DNA of 39,401 nucleotides from Fimbriimonadaceae bacterium (GTDB taxonomy: Bacteria > Armatimonadota > Fimbriimonadia > Fimbriimonadales > Fimbriimonadaceae), in NCBI GenBank assembly GCA_025934835.1, contig JAICWL010000024.1:1-39401 (forward strand), in the 5' to 3' direction. The position numbers and the translations under genes were made by a program. Shown here in pieces: positions 6,773-15,199 of this stretch (its first letter is position 1; every line of letters begins with the position of its first letter). The notes below the pieces were generated by a model that was given only the letters and a program-made list of their open reading frames with translations, made no database searches and was not told where the DNA came from.

Positions 6773-9190
6773 TCATTCGGAAAGTTCCTTCGCGGCAGCC
6801 ACAACATTTGAATCGGGACTCGAGAGCATGGCGTCTACCGTGGATTTTGGCAGCTTCATGGACTTTGCCTTCGCGAGACGAATCAGCGCCAATTGGACTT
6901 TGGGGTTGTCGTCCGAGAGCGCGTTCTGAATTTCGTCGGCCGTCGCGCCCTTCTCCAGCCCGGCGAATCCGTCCAGCGCGGCTGCTCGAACGGTCGCTGC
7001 GGAGTCCGCCACGCCAAGCTCGTAGGCGGCCCGGTACTCCTCTGTCGGGTGGCTCGCCAGCAGCCGCAGCAGTTCGGCGCGCACCCAGGCACTGTCGTCG
7101 CGCACGCCCTTGTACCCTTCCTTCCTCATGGTCGCGTCGGGCGACAGGATCAGTTTGTAGTCGCTCCACAAGCGCACAGCGTCGCTCGGCTCGTTCACTG
7201 CGCTCCAGAGCGCCCGGCGCATCTGCTCGTCGTTTGTGGGGTCCAGGTCTCGGGTGACCGCGAGTTTGATCTCGGGGTCCGCTTGGCTGAGAAACGCGGA
7301 CCGCATGATCGCGGCCTCACGCCCGGCGATCTTGTTCAGAGCGTCTACGGCCGCCAGTCTGGTTACCCAGCTCTTGTGCTCCAGCAGTACGACGATCGCT
7401 CCGGCAAGCTTGGGATCCTTCAGATCGGCCACGGCATCGGCCGCCACGGCCCTCGAGTGGTCGGTCACTCCGATGCGCAGCGTTCGCAGGACGGCCGCCT
7501 TCGCCGAATCGGCGCCCTGGCTCGCAAGGGCGCGCACCCCGTACTCCGCGATCCTCGGGTTCGTGCTGATGCTTGCTTCCACGAGGTCGGGCTCGAGCGC
7601 GGCGTCTCGGATGCGCGTGCAAGCGTCCAGGGCGTTCAGCCGCACAATCTCGGAGGGATCTTTGAGCAAGCTCGTCAGCTCCGGCGACATCGCTGTTGCC
7701 CCGTGGGCCGCCTCGGCCTTTTCTTCGATTCCGTTGGCGGCAGAGGGTGCAGCCGTGGGCGTGCCGCTCGCTGAGACTTGAAAGCCGTCGAACAGGTAGT
7801 CGACGCCGCTCGTGGAGCGGCGCAGGTACCTGCGCATGTTGGCCGAGGGCCCGATCGTCATTCCGACGACCTTCGTAAACCCGGCCAGTTTGGCTGCGGC
7901 CGCAAGGTCCGCCGTCTCGGCTTGCCAACTGCTTTGAGGAGACACGGCAAGCTCGACCGAGGAAACGCTTGAAGTGCCCTCGGAAGGCGCGTGGCGATCG
8001 CCGCCCAGGCAAACGTCGATCTCCTTGCCTCCTTCGCCGAACAGCTTGATCGCAACCGGATCGGTTGACGAGGTCTTGACCCAGCAAGTCAGGAAGGGCG
8101 TGGAAGCGAGGTCGAAGATCGGAGCGCTTCCCGCGGGACGTGGCGTACCCGCGTCTCCCGGCCTGGCCGGGTCGGTTTCCAGATACCGCACAACTTGGCC
8201 GCGATCCGGGTCCTGTGCGATCTGCAATGCACACGCCGCAACCGGCAGCACCGTAGGAGTGGCGGACGAATCCTGCTTCGGCGTCGGCGGTGCATGGCGC
8301 AGGATCTCTAGCACGGTGGAAGTCGAAGGCTCTCCCAGTGCCGCCACTTTGGGCAGGAGGTCTTCCGGAATAACTGAGGCGGGATCTTGGAATGGCAGCC
8401 CGGGCACGTATTTCGGCTCGACCTCGTGCGGAGGCGCGCCCATCGATTGGAATCGGCGCGAGGCCTGGCTGAGCCACGTCCGGTAAAGCGGAATATCCAG
8501 AGCGCCGGGAACGTTAAAGTCGCTCAGTCCATAAACCGGGAGGGTGTCCACTGGAGTGCCGTTGAGCATGGTGGCTTGTGACGACTCCGAGAGCGCCGGG
8601 GTCAGAACCAGGACGCCGTCGTACGGCCCGCGGTACACCTTATCCTCGGCTTCGTACGAGCCGCCGTTGAACCTGGCCTCGAGGTAGCGCTTCAGAAAAA
8701 CCGGGCCCACGGGCGGGCGTCCTGGGGTCGAGTCGTCAAACAGCCGCTCCGGCTCGGTCGATATTTCTGTGACGAGGCGCAACTCACCACCGGTGGCCAC
8801 AGCGACCTCGGCCTCCAGCCTTCGGAGCGATTGGCGGATGTTCTCCAGGTGGGGCTCCTCGAAGTTCGCGAATCGCGGCCGCAAGATGCCATCGGCGCCG
8901 TGGTCGAGCACATCCACGCTCGAGAGAATGAACACTCTCTCGCGCCAGGTCGAAGCGTCCGGCCGCTGAGGCAAAGCATCGTATCTGCGCTCGAGCTCGG
9001 CAAAATCCGGCAGTCCGGGGTCGTCGCTAAACATCGTGCGTTCGCCGGGTTGCAAGTACCCCCAGCCTTTCCACGCAAGCACATCTGCCGAAGCCGGCAC
9101 TTGCGGAGCTGGGTACGGAACCGGCACGGGAGCTGGTGTTTGAGCCAGGGCCAACAGTGCTAGGGCCTTCAGCGCGATGAGCGGTGCCAT
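6773..9190 (-). CDS. Exported HEAT-repeat protein
   Basis: 805 residues. A short signal-like N-terminus (LIALKALALLALA) is followed by a Pro/Val/Ala-rich stretch. The first ~480 residues match nothing I recognise. From about residue 490 there is a run of HEAT/PBS-lyase-type repeats: SEIVRLNALDACTRI, PRIAEYGVRALASQG, RAVAADAVADLKD, SWVTRLAAVDALNKI, TVRAAALDGFAGLEKG. These are helical-repeat surfaces that bind other proteins, with no catalytic meaning by themselves. The ATG is 1 nt after the stop of the MTA phosphorylase gene, so it is part of that minus-strand operon. The function is unknown. The combination of signal peptide and repeats suggests an envelope scaffold. Confidence 0.75.
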   Translation of the reverse strand: MAPLIALKALALLALAQTPAPVPVPYPAPQVPASADVLAWKGWGYLQPGERTMFSDDPGLPDFAELERRYDALPQRPDASTWRERVFILSSVDVLDHGADGILRPRFANFEEPHLENIRQSLRRLEAEVAVATGGELRLVTEISTEPERLFDDSTPGRPPVGPVFLKRYLEARFNGGSYEAEDKVYRGPYDGVLVLTPALSESSQATMLNGTPVDTLPVYGLSDFNVPGALDIPLYRTWLSQASRRFQSMGAPPHEVEPKYVPGLPFQDPASVIPEDLLPKVAALGEPSTSTVLEILRHAPPTPKQDSSATPTVLPVAACALQIAQDPDRGQVVRYLETDPARPGDAGTPRPAGSAPIFDLASTPFLTCWVKTSSTDPVAIKLFGEGGKEIDVCLGGDRHAPSEGTSSVSSVELAVSPQSSWQAETADLAAAAKLAGFTKVVGMTIGPSANMRRYLRRSTSGVDYLFDGFQVSASGTPTAAPSAANGIEEKAEAAHGATAMSPELTSLLKDPSEIVRLNALDACTRIRDAALEPDLVEASISTNPRIAEYGVRALASQGADSAKAAVLRTLRIGVTDHSRAVAADAVADLKDPKLAGAIVVLLEHKSWVTRLAAVDALNKIAGREAAIMRSAFLSQADPEIKLAVTRDLDPTNDEQMRRALWSAVNEPSDAVRLWSDYKLILSPDATMRKEGYKGVRDDSAWVRAELLRLLASHPTEEYRAAYELGVADSAATVRAAALDGFAGLEKGATADEIQNALSDDNPKVQLALIRLAKAKSMKLPKSTVDAMLSSPDSNVVAAAKELSE

Positions 9191-9191
9191 G

Positions 9192-10037
9192 TCAATCGAG
9201 GACCTGGAAAAGTCGGATGTCTTGCGCGCCGACGGCGTGCCCGTCGCCGCGCGTGAACTCTAAACTCGCCGCCGTGCTCACTTCACCGAGGTCCTTCGGG
9301 ACCTTGCCGATCAAGTCCAGAACGACTTCCTTGATCTTCTCCGCGTTCGATTGGAACACCTCCAGAACGTTGGTTGCGTTGACGGCCTCGGTTCCCGCGT
9401 GCACGCCGCTATCGTAGTCGGTAATCAGCGAAATGTTCACCACACCCATGCCCAACTCGTGGCACAGATACGCCTCCGGGTACTGCGTCATGTTGATGAC
9501 CTCCCAACCCTGGTCGTGAAACCACTTGCTCTCGGCTTTGGTCGAGAATCGCGGGCCCTGAATGACCACCACCGTTCCACCGTCGTGACATTCGATGCCA
9601 TGCGCTCGGACGGTTTCGATAGCAAGCCGCCGCAACTCGGGGTGGTAGATTTCGGCGGCTGAAACGTGCGTCACGATAGGGCCGTCGTAAAATGTGTCCT
9701 TTCGGCCCGAAGTCCTGTCGACGAACTGGTCGCAGACGACGAAATCGCCGGGCTTGACTCCAAGCTGCAGCGAACCCGCGGCACAAGGCGAGATGATCGC
9801 CCGGCAGCCCATGGAGCGCATAGCCCACACGTTCGCACGGTAGTTGATCATGTGCGGCGGAATCGTGTGGTTTCGGCCATGCCGGGGCAGGAATGCCACA
9901 CCTCGGCCGTTTACCTCGGCTAGAAACAACGAGTCGCTCGGCGGACCGTAAGGCGTGTCGACTTTGACCTCGCGCACCGAGGAAAGAAGGCTGTAGAAGC
10001 CCGAGCCGCCGAACACACCGATTTCGGCGTGCCGCAT
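9192..10037 (-). CDS. mtnP: S-methyl-5'-thioadenosine (or related) phosphorylase
   Basis: 281 residues from the ATG at 10037. The start MRHAEIGVFGGSGFYSLL is characteristic of the MTAP branch of purine nucleoside phosphorylases. Other matches are FLPRHGRNHTIPPHMINYRAN, SPCAAGSL, VIQGPRFSTKAES, VINMTQYPEAYLCHE and LITDYDSGV. The enzyme splits methylthioadenosine with phosphate to adenine and methylthioribose-1-phosphate, salvaging a by-product of polyamine and related SAM chemistry. Some relatives use inosine or guanosine instead; the Asn-Met-Thr before QYPEA favours an MTAP assignment but does not prove it. The gene sits with 1-nt gaps between the solute-binding lipoprotein gene upstream and the HEAT-repeat gene downstream. 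An in-frame extension further upstream would run into the previous gene and lacks family similarity. Confidence 0.92.
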   Translation of the reverse strand: MRHAEIGVFGGSGFYSLLSSVREVKVDTPYGPPSDSLFLAEVNGRGVAFLPRHGRNHTIPPHMINYRANVWAMRSMGCRAIISPCAAGSLQLGVKPGDFVVCDQFVDRTSGRKDTFYDGPIVTHVSAAEIYHPELRRLAIETVRAHGIECHDGGTVVVIQGPRFSTKAESKWFHDQGWEVINMTQYPEAYLCHELGMGVVNISLITDYDSGVHAGTEAVNATNVLEVFQSNAEKIKEVVLDLIGKVPKDLGEVSTAASLEFTRGDGHAVGAQDIRLFQVLD

Positions 10038-10038
10038 C

Positions 10039-10929
10039 CTAGCTCTTCTCCAAGAGAAACTTGTGGACCTTATCGATGAGCTGATCGACGCGGCCGCCAC
10101 GCCGGAGCATCACGTCCTCATCGAATCCGGTGATCTTTCCTTTGTGGATCGCCGTGATCGATTTGAACCTCGGGTCATTCAGAACTCCGAGCGCCTGCTG
10201 AACTGCCTTTGCTTTGTCTTTCGCGTTTACGGGAACGAATATCGCGTCCGGGTTGGCCGCTACGATCTCTTCGGCGTTCAAAGGGACGAATCGGTCCGCT
10301 TTGGGACCCACGGGGTCTCCCCCGGCATCGCGGATCGCGTTGGCTAGGAACGAGTCCGTTCCGTTCACGAAATAGGCGCCACCCCCGGCCGGCATGATCA
10401 CCGCGACCTTCGGCTTGGGAGTGATGGCGTCACCCTGTGCCGTGGAGCGGGCGTTCTCGATCCGGTCGACGTAATCTGAAACGTTCGTCTCGCCCCCAAG
10501 CAGGCCGCCCAGCCGATAGATTTCGGTGATGAACGTCGATACGTCCTGGGCGTCGATGGCGAAAGTATCGACGTCGAGTGATTTGAGCTTGGACACATCC
10601 TGCGGGTTCAGGAGCAGGGAGTCGTACACCACGAGGTCGGCTCCGACCGATTTGATCTTTTCGAAGTCTGGGCGTACCGATGCTACCACCGGCACGCTCT
10701 CGACCGAGCCCGGGTAGTCATCGGCTGCGGTTCGTCCCTTGAGAATCTGGCTGCCGTTGCAATACTGCTCGATGATCTCCGTGGTTCCCGGCGCGAGGCT
10801 CACAACGTTTCGGTACCTCTTCTCCGGAAGGACACCTCCCCGCTGGACGACCTTCGGGCCGCATCCGGCGCCGAGAGCCAAAGCGCAAGCGAGCATCACG
10901 AACAAGGGGCGCCGAAGCATGGCCAACAT
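10039..10929 (-). CDS. Solute-binding lipoprotein of the BtuF/FhuD class
   Basis: 296 residues from the ATG at 10929 (a second ATG at 10920 is possible). A lipoprotein signal is present: RRPLFVMLACALALGAGC, with the lipobox LGAGC giving Cys23. The mature part follows the Peripla_BP_2 plan: RNVVSLAPGTTEIIEQY, then ADDYPGSVESVPVVASV, then FEKIKSVGADLVVYDSLL, and a second lobe with AVIMPAGGGAYFVNGTDSFL and LNAEEIVAANPDAIFVP. Relatives bind vitamin B12, siderophores or other metal chelates and pass them to an ABC importer. No permease or ATPase gene is adjacent, so it is either an orphan or serves a transporter encoded elsewhere. It leads a minus-strand run with the phosphorylase and HEAT genes, separated by 1-nt gaps. 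Confidence 0.85.
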   Translation of the reverse strand: MLAMLRRPLFVMLACALALGAGCGPKVVQRGGVLPEKRYRNVVSLAPGTTEIIEQYCNGSQILKGRTAADDYPGSVESVPVVASVRPDFEKIKSVGADLVVYDSLLLNPQDVSKLKSLDVDTFAIDAQDVSTFITEIYRLGGLLGGETNVSDYVDRIENARSTAQGDAITPKPKVAVIMPAGGGAYFVNGTDSFLANAIRDAGGDPVGPKADRFVPLNAEEIVAANPDAIFVPVNAKDKAKAVQQALGVLNDPRFKSITAIHKGKITGFDEDVMLRRGGRVDQLIDKVHKFLLEKS

Positions 10930-11006
10930 TGTGCCTGATGCTTCGGAAGCTTTGCCAGACCGTTCCACAATGGCTCGGGGCCATGCTACTCTGAGACCAC
11001 CTGACC

Positions 11007-13832
11007 ATGGTCAACTCGATTCGCATTCCCCTACTCGTCGCGCTCCTCGCAATGGCTGCCGTTTGCCTGGCAAGCCCGCCGGACAAAAAGCCGATCGCTC
11101 ACTCGGACTACGACTCTTGGAACTCGATTCGGGACGAGTCCCTGTCGCAGGACGGCCGCTGGCTCACCTTCCGCGTGACGCCACAAGAGGGCGATTCCGT
11201 GTTGCACGTGAAGAATCTGGGCTCTACCAAGAGCTACACGATCGACCGCGCGGAAGGACCGAAATTCGATTCTTCATGCAAGTACCTGGTCGCAACGATC
11301 GTCCCGCCGCTGGAGGCGACGAAGAAGGCCCGCCGCAGCAAGGCGAAGCCCGAGGACATGCCGAAGAACTCCTTGCTGATTTTAGACCTGGAGACCGGGC
11401 AGCAGACAGTGATCGACAAAGTATCGGCATTCTCGATGCCCGAGGAGCATGCCGACTGGATCGCGTATCGCCCGGAGCCGCCGAAGCCCGAGACGCCGAA
11501 GCCCGATGCGTCCAAGGCCGAACCGGCCAAGTCCGGGGCCGAGCCAAAGGCCGCAGCTGCGAAGCCGGCCGACCCGCTCGTACTGCGAAATATCGCGACG
11601 GGAAAAGAAGAGCGCTTGGAGCACGTGTCGGACTACGCATTCGCTCACAACGGTACAGCCATGGTGTACGGAGTGAGGACATCCGATCCGGCCCAGGACG
11701 GCGTGGTGTACCGAGATCTCGCTCATGCCAAAGACACCTGGGCGCTCAAAGGAAAAGCCAAGTACGACCAGCTTGCCATCGATCGGGCCGGCGATGAGGT
11801 CGCATTCCTGGTTGATCGCAGCGATCCCGCGGGCAAGAAGACTTCGTATGAGCTTTACAAATTCGCTCCGGGCGCCGCACAAGCGTCGAGTCTCGCATCA
11901 GGCCGGGCCGCCTGGATTCACAAAGGCTGGCAGCTTGCCGATGGCCCGGTCAGCTTCAGCTATTCAGGTAAGCGCGTCATGTTCCGCACCAGGCCCATCC
12001 CAGCGGAGGAAAAGAAGGATGACACGCCTGACGATGAGAAGGTTAGCCTGGACATTTGGAGCTGGACAGATCGCGAGCTCCAGCCCGAGCAGCTTCTCTC
12101 GGCAAAGGCGGAAGCTGCCCGGACTTACACGGCAATCGTCGATTTCAAGGGCGGTGAGCCGAAGCAGCTTGCAGACGAGGCGTTCCCCACCGCTACGGTA
12201 TCGGACCGAGGGGACGGCAAATACGCCGTGCTCCAAACCGACCTGCCCTACAGGGTTGCCGAGTCGTGGCAGAACGGACGCGTGGACAGCGACATCGTGG
12301 ACCTGGCCACCGGCCAAAGGCGGCCGCTCGAGAGGGGCTCGGAGATCTCCTATACTTTCTCGCCTTCGGGCAAGTACCTCTACGGATACGATGGGCCGAC
12401 CCGGCGCATCCTCGTTGAAGACCCGGCGACTCTCGCCACGGTCGATGCAGCTAAGGGGATTCCGACACCGATCTGGGACGAGGAAAGCGACGTTCCCAGC
12501 GACCCGGGAGAGTATGGCTTCTCAGGCTGGACTGAGGGAGATAAGCGACTCCTGGTTTACGATCGATTCGACATCTGGTCCGTCGACCCGACAGGCATCG
12601 CAAAGCCCGTCGACCTGACGCGCTCGTTCGGCCGCAATTCGAACCTTCGGCTTCGATACGAGGGACTCGATCCGGAACAGCGTTTCGTTCCGACCGGCGA
12701 TGTGCTGCTTACGGCGTTCAACCCGGAAACGAAGCAGAGCGGCTACTATTGGGCAGACCTGCTGGACGCGGTCGAGCCCCGCAAGGCGGTCCTCGGAGAC
12801 GAGATGTTCGGCGGCCCCATCAGGGCCAAAAACTCGCCGGTCTACGCGTACACCAAGCAGGACTTCGACAAATTCCCGGACATCTGGGTCTCGCGCGGCC
12901 CCGATCTGGCCCAGTCGGAAAAGATGAGCGACGCAAACCCGCAGCAGGCCAATTACGTCTGGGGGAAATCGGAACTCGTTCGCTGGACGAGCAACGACGG
13001 TGTGCCGCTCGAGGGAATTCTGATCAAGCCGGACAACTTCGACTATTCGAAGAAGTACCCGATGATCACCTACTTTTACGAGCGGATGTCCGACAACCTT
13101 CATCGGTACTTCGCCCCGGCGCCGAGCGCCTCGATCATCAACTTCACGTATTACGCCAGCAACGGCTATGTGGTGTTCATTCCAGACGTCGCCTACAAGG
13201 TCGGGTACCCAGGCGAAAGCGCGATGAGCTGCATTCTGCCCGGCATTCAGGAAGTGCTGCGGCGCGGATACGTCGATCCCAAACGGCTGGGGCTCGACGG
13301 CCATAGCTGGGGCGGCTACGAGGTGGCCTATCTCGTCACCCAATCGAATATGTTCGCGTGTGCTTTCGCAGGCGCTGCAGTGGCCGACATGTTCAGCGCA
13401 TACGGCGGGATTCGCTGGGGCTCCGGTCACTCGCGCGAGGTGCAGTACGAGCATGGCCAAAGTCGAATCGGGGGATCTCCTTGGAGCTCGCCGCTCAAGT
13501 ACGTCGAGAACTCGCCGGTGTTCTGGGCAGACCGGATCGAGACGCCGCTGCTGCTCATGAACAACGACAAGGACGGCGCGGTGCCGTGGTACCAAGGCAT
13601 CGAGTTCTTCACGGCGCTGAGAAGGCTGAGCAAGCCGGTGTGGATGCTCGTTTACAACGACGAGGATCACAATCTGGTGCAGCGGAAGAACCGCAAAGAC
13701 CTGAGCGTCCGCAAGCAGCAGTTTTTCGACCACTACTTGAAGGGTGCGCCTATGCCCGATTGGATGGCTCACGGGCTTCCGGCGACGATGAAAGGCAAGA
13801 CCTATGGGTTCGGCATGGCCGGCGAGCGGTAG
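11007..13832 (+). CDS. Exported S9 family (prolyl oligopeptidase-like) serine peptidase
   Basis: 941 residues. The signal peptide is MVNSIRIPLLVALLAMAAVC. A long β-propeller-type region (~40-640) follows, then an α/β-hydrolase catalytic domain. The triad is visible: Ser767 in LDGHSWGGYEVAY, Asp854/Asp856 in NNDKDGAVPWYQG, and His888 in DEDHNLVQ. The ALRRLSKPVW and AVPWYQGIEFF segments match the large exported S9 peptidases of peptide-scavenging bacteria. A Pro/Lys/Ala-rich low-complexity insert (~155-190, e.g. EPPKPETPKPDASKAEPAK) interrupts the propeller. The gene starts divergently from the binding-protein gene and stands 23 nt ahead of ridA. The product probably cleaves peptides in the periplasm or outside the cell. 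Confidence 0.92.
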   Translation: MVNSIRIPLLVALLAMAAVCLASPPDKKPIAHSDYDSWNSIRDESLSQDGRWLTFRVTPQEGDSVLHVKNLGSTKSYTIDRAEGPKFDSSCKYLVATIVPPLEATKKARRSKAKPEDMPKNSLLILDLETGQQTVIDKVSAFSMPEEHADWIAYRPEPPKPETPKPDASKAEPAKSGAEPKAAAAKPADPLVLRNIATGKEERLEHVSDYAFAHNGTAMVYGVRTSDPAQDGVVYRDLAHAKDTWALKGKAKYDQLAIDRAGDEVAFLVDRSDPAGKKTSYELYKFAPGAAQASSLASGRAAWIHKGWQLADGPVSFSYSGKRVMFRTRPIPAEEKKDDTPDDEKVSLDIWSWTDRELQPEQLLSAKAEAARTYTAIVDFKGGEPKQLADEAFPTATVSDRGDGKYAVLQTDLPYRVAESWQNGRVDSDIVDLATGQRRPLERGSEISYTFSPSGKYLYGYDGPTRRILVEDPATLATVDAAKGIPTPIWDEESDVPSDPGEYGFSGWTEGDKRLLVYDRFDIWSVDPTGIAKPVDLTRSFGRNSNLRLRYEGLDPEQRFVPTGDVLLTAFNPETKQSGYYWADLLDAVEPRKAVLGDEMFGGPIRAKNSPVYAYTKQDFDKFPDIWVSRGPDLAQSEKMSDANPQQANYVWGKSELVRWTSNDGVPLEGILIKPDNFDYSKKYPMITYFYERMSDNLHRYFAPAPSASIINFTYYASNGYVVFIPDVAYKVGYPGESAMSCILPGIQEVLRRGYVDPKRLGLDGHSWGGYEVAYLVTQSNMFACAFAGAAVADMFSAYGGIRWGSGHSREVQYEHGQSRIGGSPWSSPLKYVENSPVFWADRIETPLLLMNNDKDGAVPWYQGIEFFTALRRLSKPVWMLVYNDEDHNLVQRKNRKDLSVRKQQFFDHYLKGAPMPDWMAHGLPATMKGKTYGFGMAGER

Positions 13833-13840
13833 CAGCCGTG

Positions 13841-13846
13841 TATCAT
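13841..13846 (+). promoter_or_regulatory. -10-like TATCAT close to the ridA start
   Basis: TATCAT ends 9 nt before the ridA ATG at 13856, within the 23-nt gap after the S9 peptidase gene. There is no Shine-Dalgarno sequence. The spacing is the same as at three other starts in the window. Confidence 0.4.
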
Positions 13847-13855
13847 TGCCCCGTG

Positions 13856-14233
13856 ATGAGGTCTCCCATTTCCACGAACACCGCCCCCGGCGCGATCGGC
13901 CCGTATAGCCAGGCCGTTCGCGCCGAGGGCAAATTCCTATTCCTGAGCGGCCAAATCGCGCTGAACGCTGCGGGAGAGCTTGTGGGCGGCACTCCCGCTC
14001 AGCAAGCCGAGCAGTGCCTGAAGAACCTCTCCGCCGTGCTCGAGGCAGCCGATCTGACACCCGCGAACGTGGTGAAGACCACGATTTTCCTTAGCTCGAT
14101 GGAGCACTTCGCGGCGGTCAACGAAGCGTATGCCAAGACGTTTCCGTCCTCGCCTCCCGCGCGATCCACGGTCGCCGTAGCCGGACTGCCGCGAGGCGTG
14201 GACGTCGAAATCGAAGCTATCGCCGTGTATTGA
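13856..14233 (+). CDS. ridA: RidA family 2-iminobutanoate/2-iminopropanoate deaminase
   Basis: 125 residues, the usual RidA length. It opens ISTNTAPGAIGPYSQAVRA and contains FLSGQIALNAAGEL, NVVKTTIFLSSMEHFAAVNE and the C-terminal active-site block PARSTVAVAGLPRG with the key Arg103, ending VDVEIEAIAVY. RidA hydrolyses reactive enamine/imine intermediates made by PLP enzymes such as threonine dehydratase. I chose the ATG at 13856; a GTG one codon earlier is an alternative. It is followed 13 nt later by the next gene on the same strand, so the three downstream genes may be co-transcribed. Confidence 0.94.
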   Translation: MRSPISTNTAPGAIGPYSQAVRAEGKFLFLSGQIALNAAGELVGGTPAQQAEQCLKNLSAVLEAADLTPANVVKTTIFLSSMEHFAAVNEAYAKTFPSSPPARSTVAVAGLPRGVDVEIEAIAVY

Positions 14234-14246
14234 GCGGGTTGTCTCT

Positions 14247-15188
14247 ATGAAACGAGTCGTATCGATCAGCCTCGGAACGAGCAAGCGAAACAAGAAAGAC
14301 GAGGTCGAAATCCTGGGCGAGCCATTCGTGCTGGAGCGAATCGGGACCGATGGCGATCTCGACGCGTTCGCTAACAAATTGCAGGAGCTCGACGGGAAAG
14401 TGGACGCTTTAGGTGTAGGTGGAGCGGACATCTACGTAGTCGTCGAATCCAAACGTTACGCGTTCCGGCAGATCCAGAAGCTTATCGCCGGGGTGAAACA
14501 GACTCCCATCGTGGATGGGGGCGGCCTCAAGCACACTCTAGAGCGCGAGACCATTCGGTCTTTGCAAAGGGACGGGGTTGTCGACTTCACGAAGGAGCAT
14601 GTGTTGCTCGTCTCCGCCGTCGACCGCTTCGGCATGGCCCAGGCGCTCGTAGAGGCAGGGGCCCACATCGTTTTCGGAGATCTGCTCTTCGGCATCGGCG
14701 TTCCGGTCAGCCTGACCAAGTACAGCCAAGTCAAGGCCATCGGCAGCGTGGTTCTGCCGGTCATCACGAAGCTGCCGTTCAAGTGGTTTTATCCGACTGG
14801 CGAGAAGCAGGAGCAGCGCACCCCGAAGTATCCGAAGGTCTTCGCCTGGTCGACCCTGGTGTGCGGCGATTGGCACTACATCCGAAGGTACATGCCGAAC
14901 GACATGGCGGGGAAAACCATCATTACGCAGACCCTTCGCAAGGCGGACCTGGAACTCCTCGAGAAATCTGGCGCCGCTCGCGCGATCACCACGACGCCCG
15001 TTATCGGCGGCGAGACCTTCGCCACAAACGTCATGGAGGGGGTGATCATCGCCCTGCTTGGCAAACGGCCGGAGGAGATGGTCGAGAAGGACTACCTCGA
15101 CACGCTGGCGCGCCTGGGCTGGAAGCCGAACGTGATTCCGCTGGGCCAACCGGACGCTTCGGGTAAATTCTTGTCCCCGGCGACGTAG
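14247..15188 (+). CDS. Conserved protein of the family often labelled 'quinate 5-dehydrogenase'
   Basis: 313 residues, start MKRVVSISLGTSKRNKKDEV. Matching motifs of this family are ERIGTDGDLDAF, GVGGADIYVV, TPIVDGGGLKHTLER, LLVSAVDRFGMAQALVEAG, GDLLFGIGVPVSL, KWFYPTGEKQE, GDWHYIRRYMPNDMAGKTII and ITTTPVIGGETFATNVMEG. From memory, homologues are annotated as quinate dehydrogenase, but I see no classical Rossmann glycine motif. I doubt that label and would treat the function as unknown. It sits 11 nt before an acyl-ACP-reductase-like gene, and the two look like a fixed pair. The substrate is probably shared with that partner. Confidence 0.7.
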   Translation: MKRVVSISLGTSKRNKKDEVEILGEPFVLERIGTDGDLDAFANKLQELDGKVDALGVGGADIYVVVESKRYAFRQIQKLIAGVKQTPIVDGGGLKHTLERETIRSLQRDGVVDFTKEHVLLVSAVDRFGMAQALVEAGAHIVFGDLLFGIGVPVSLTKYSQVKAIGSVVLPVITKLPFKWFYPTGEKQEQRTPKYPKVFAWSTLVCGDWHYIRRYMPNDMAGKTIITQTLRKADLELLEKSGAARAITTTPVIGGETFATNVMEGVIIALLGKRPEEMVEKDYLDTLARLGWKPNVIPLGQPDASGKFLSPAT

Positions 15189-15199
15189 GAGAATCGATC

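Noticed and set aside
12522-14060. 512-codon minus-strand frame across the S9 peptidase and ridA
   Set aside because: It spans two well-supported plus-strand genes and encodes no recognisable protein.
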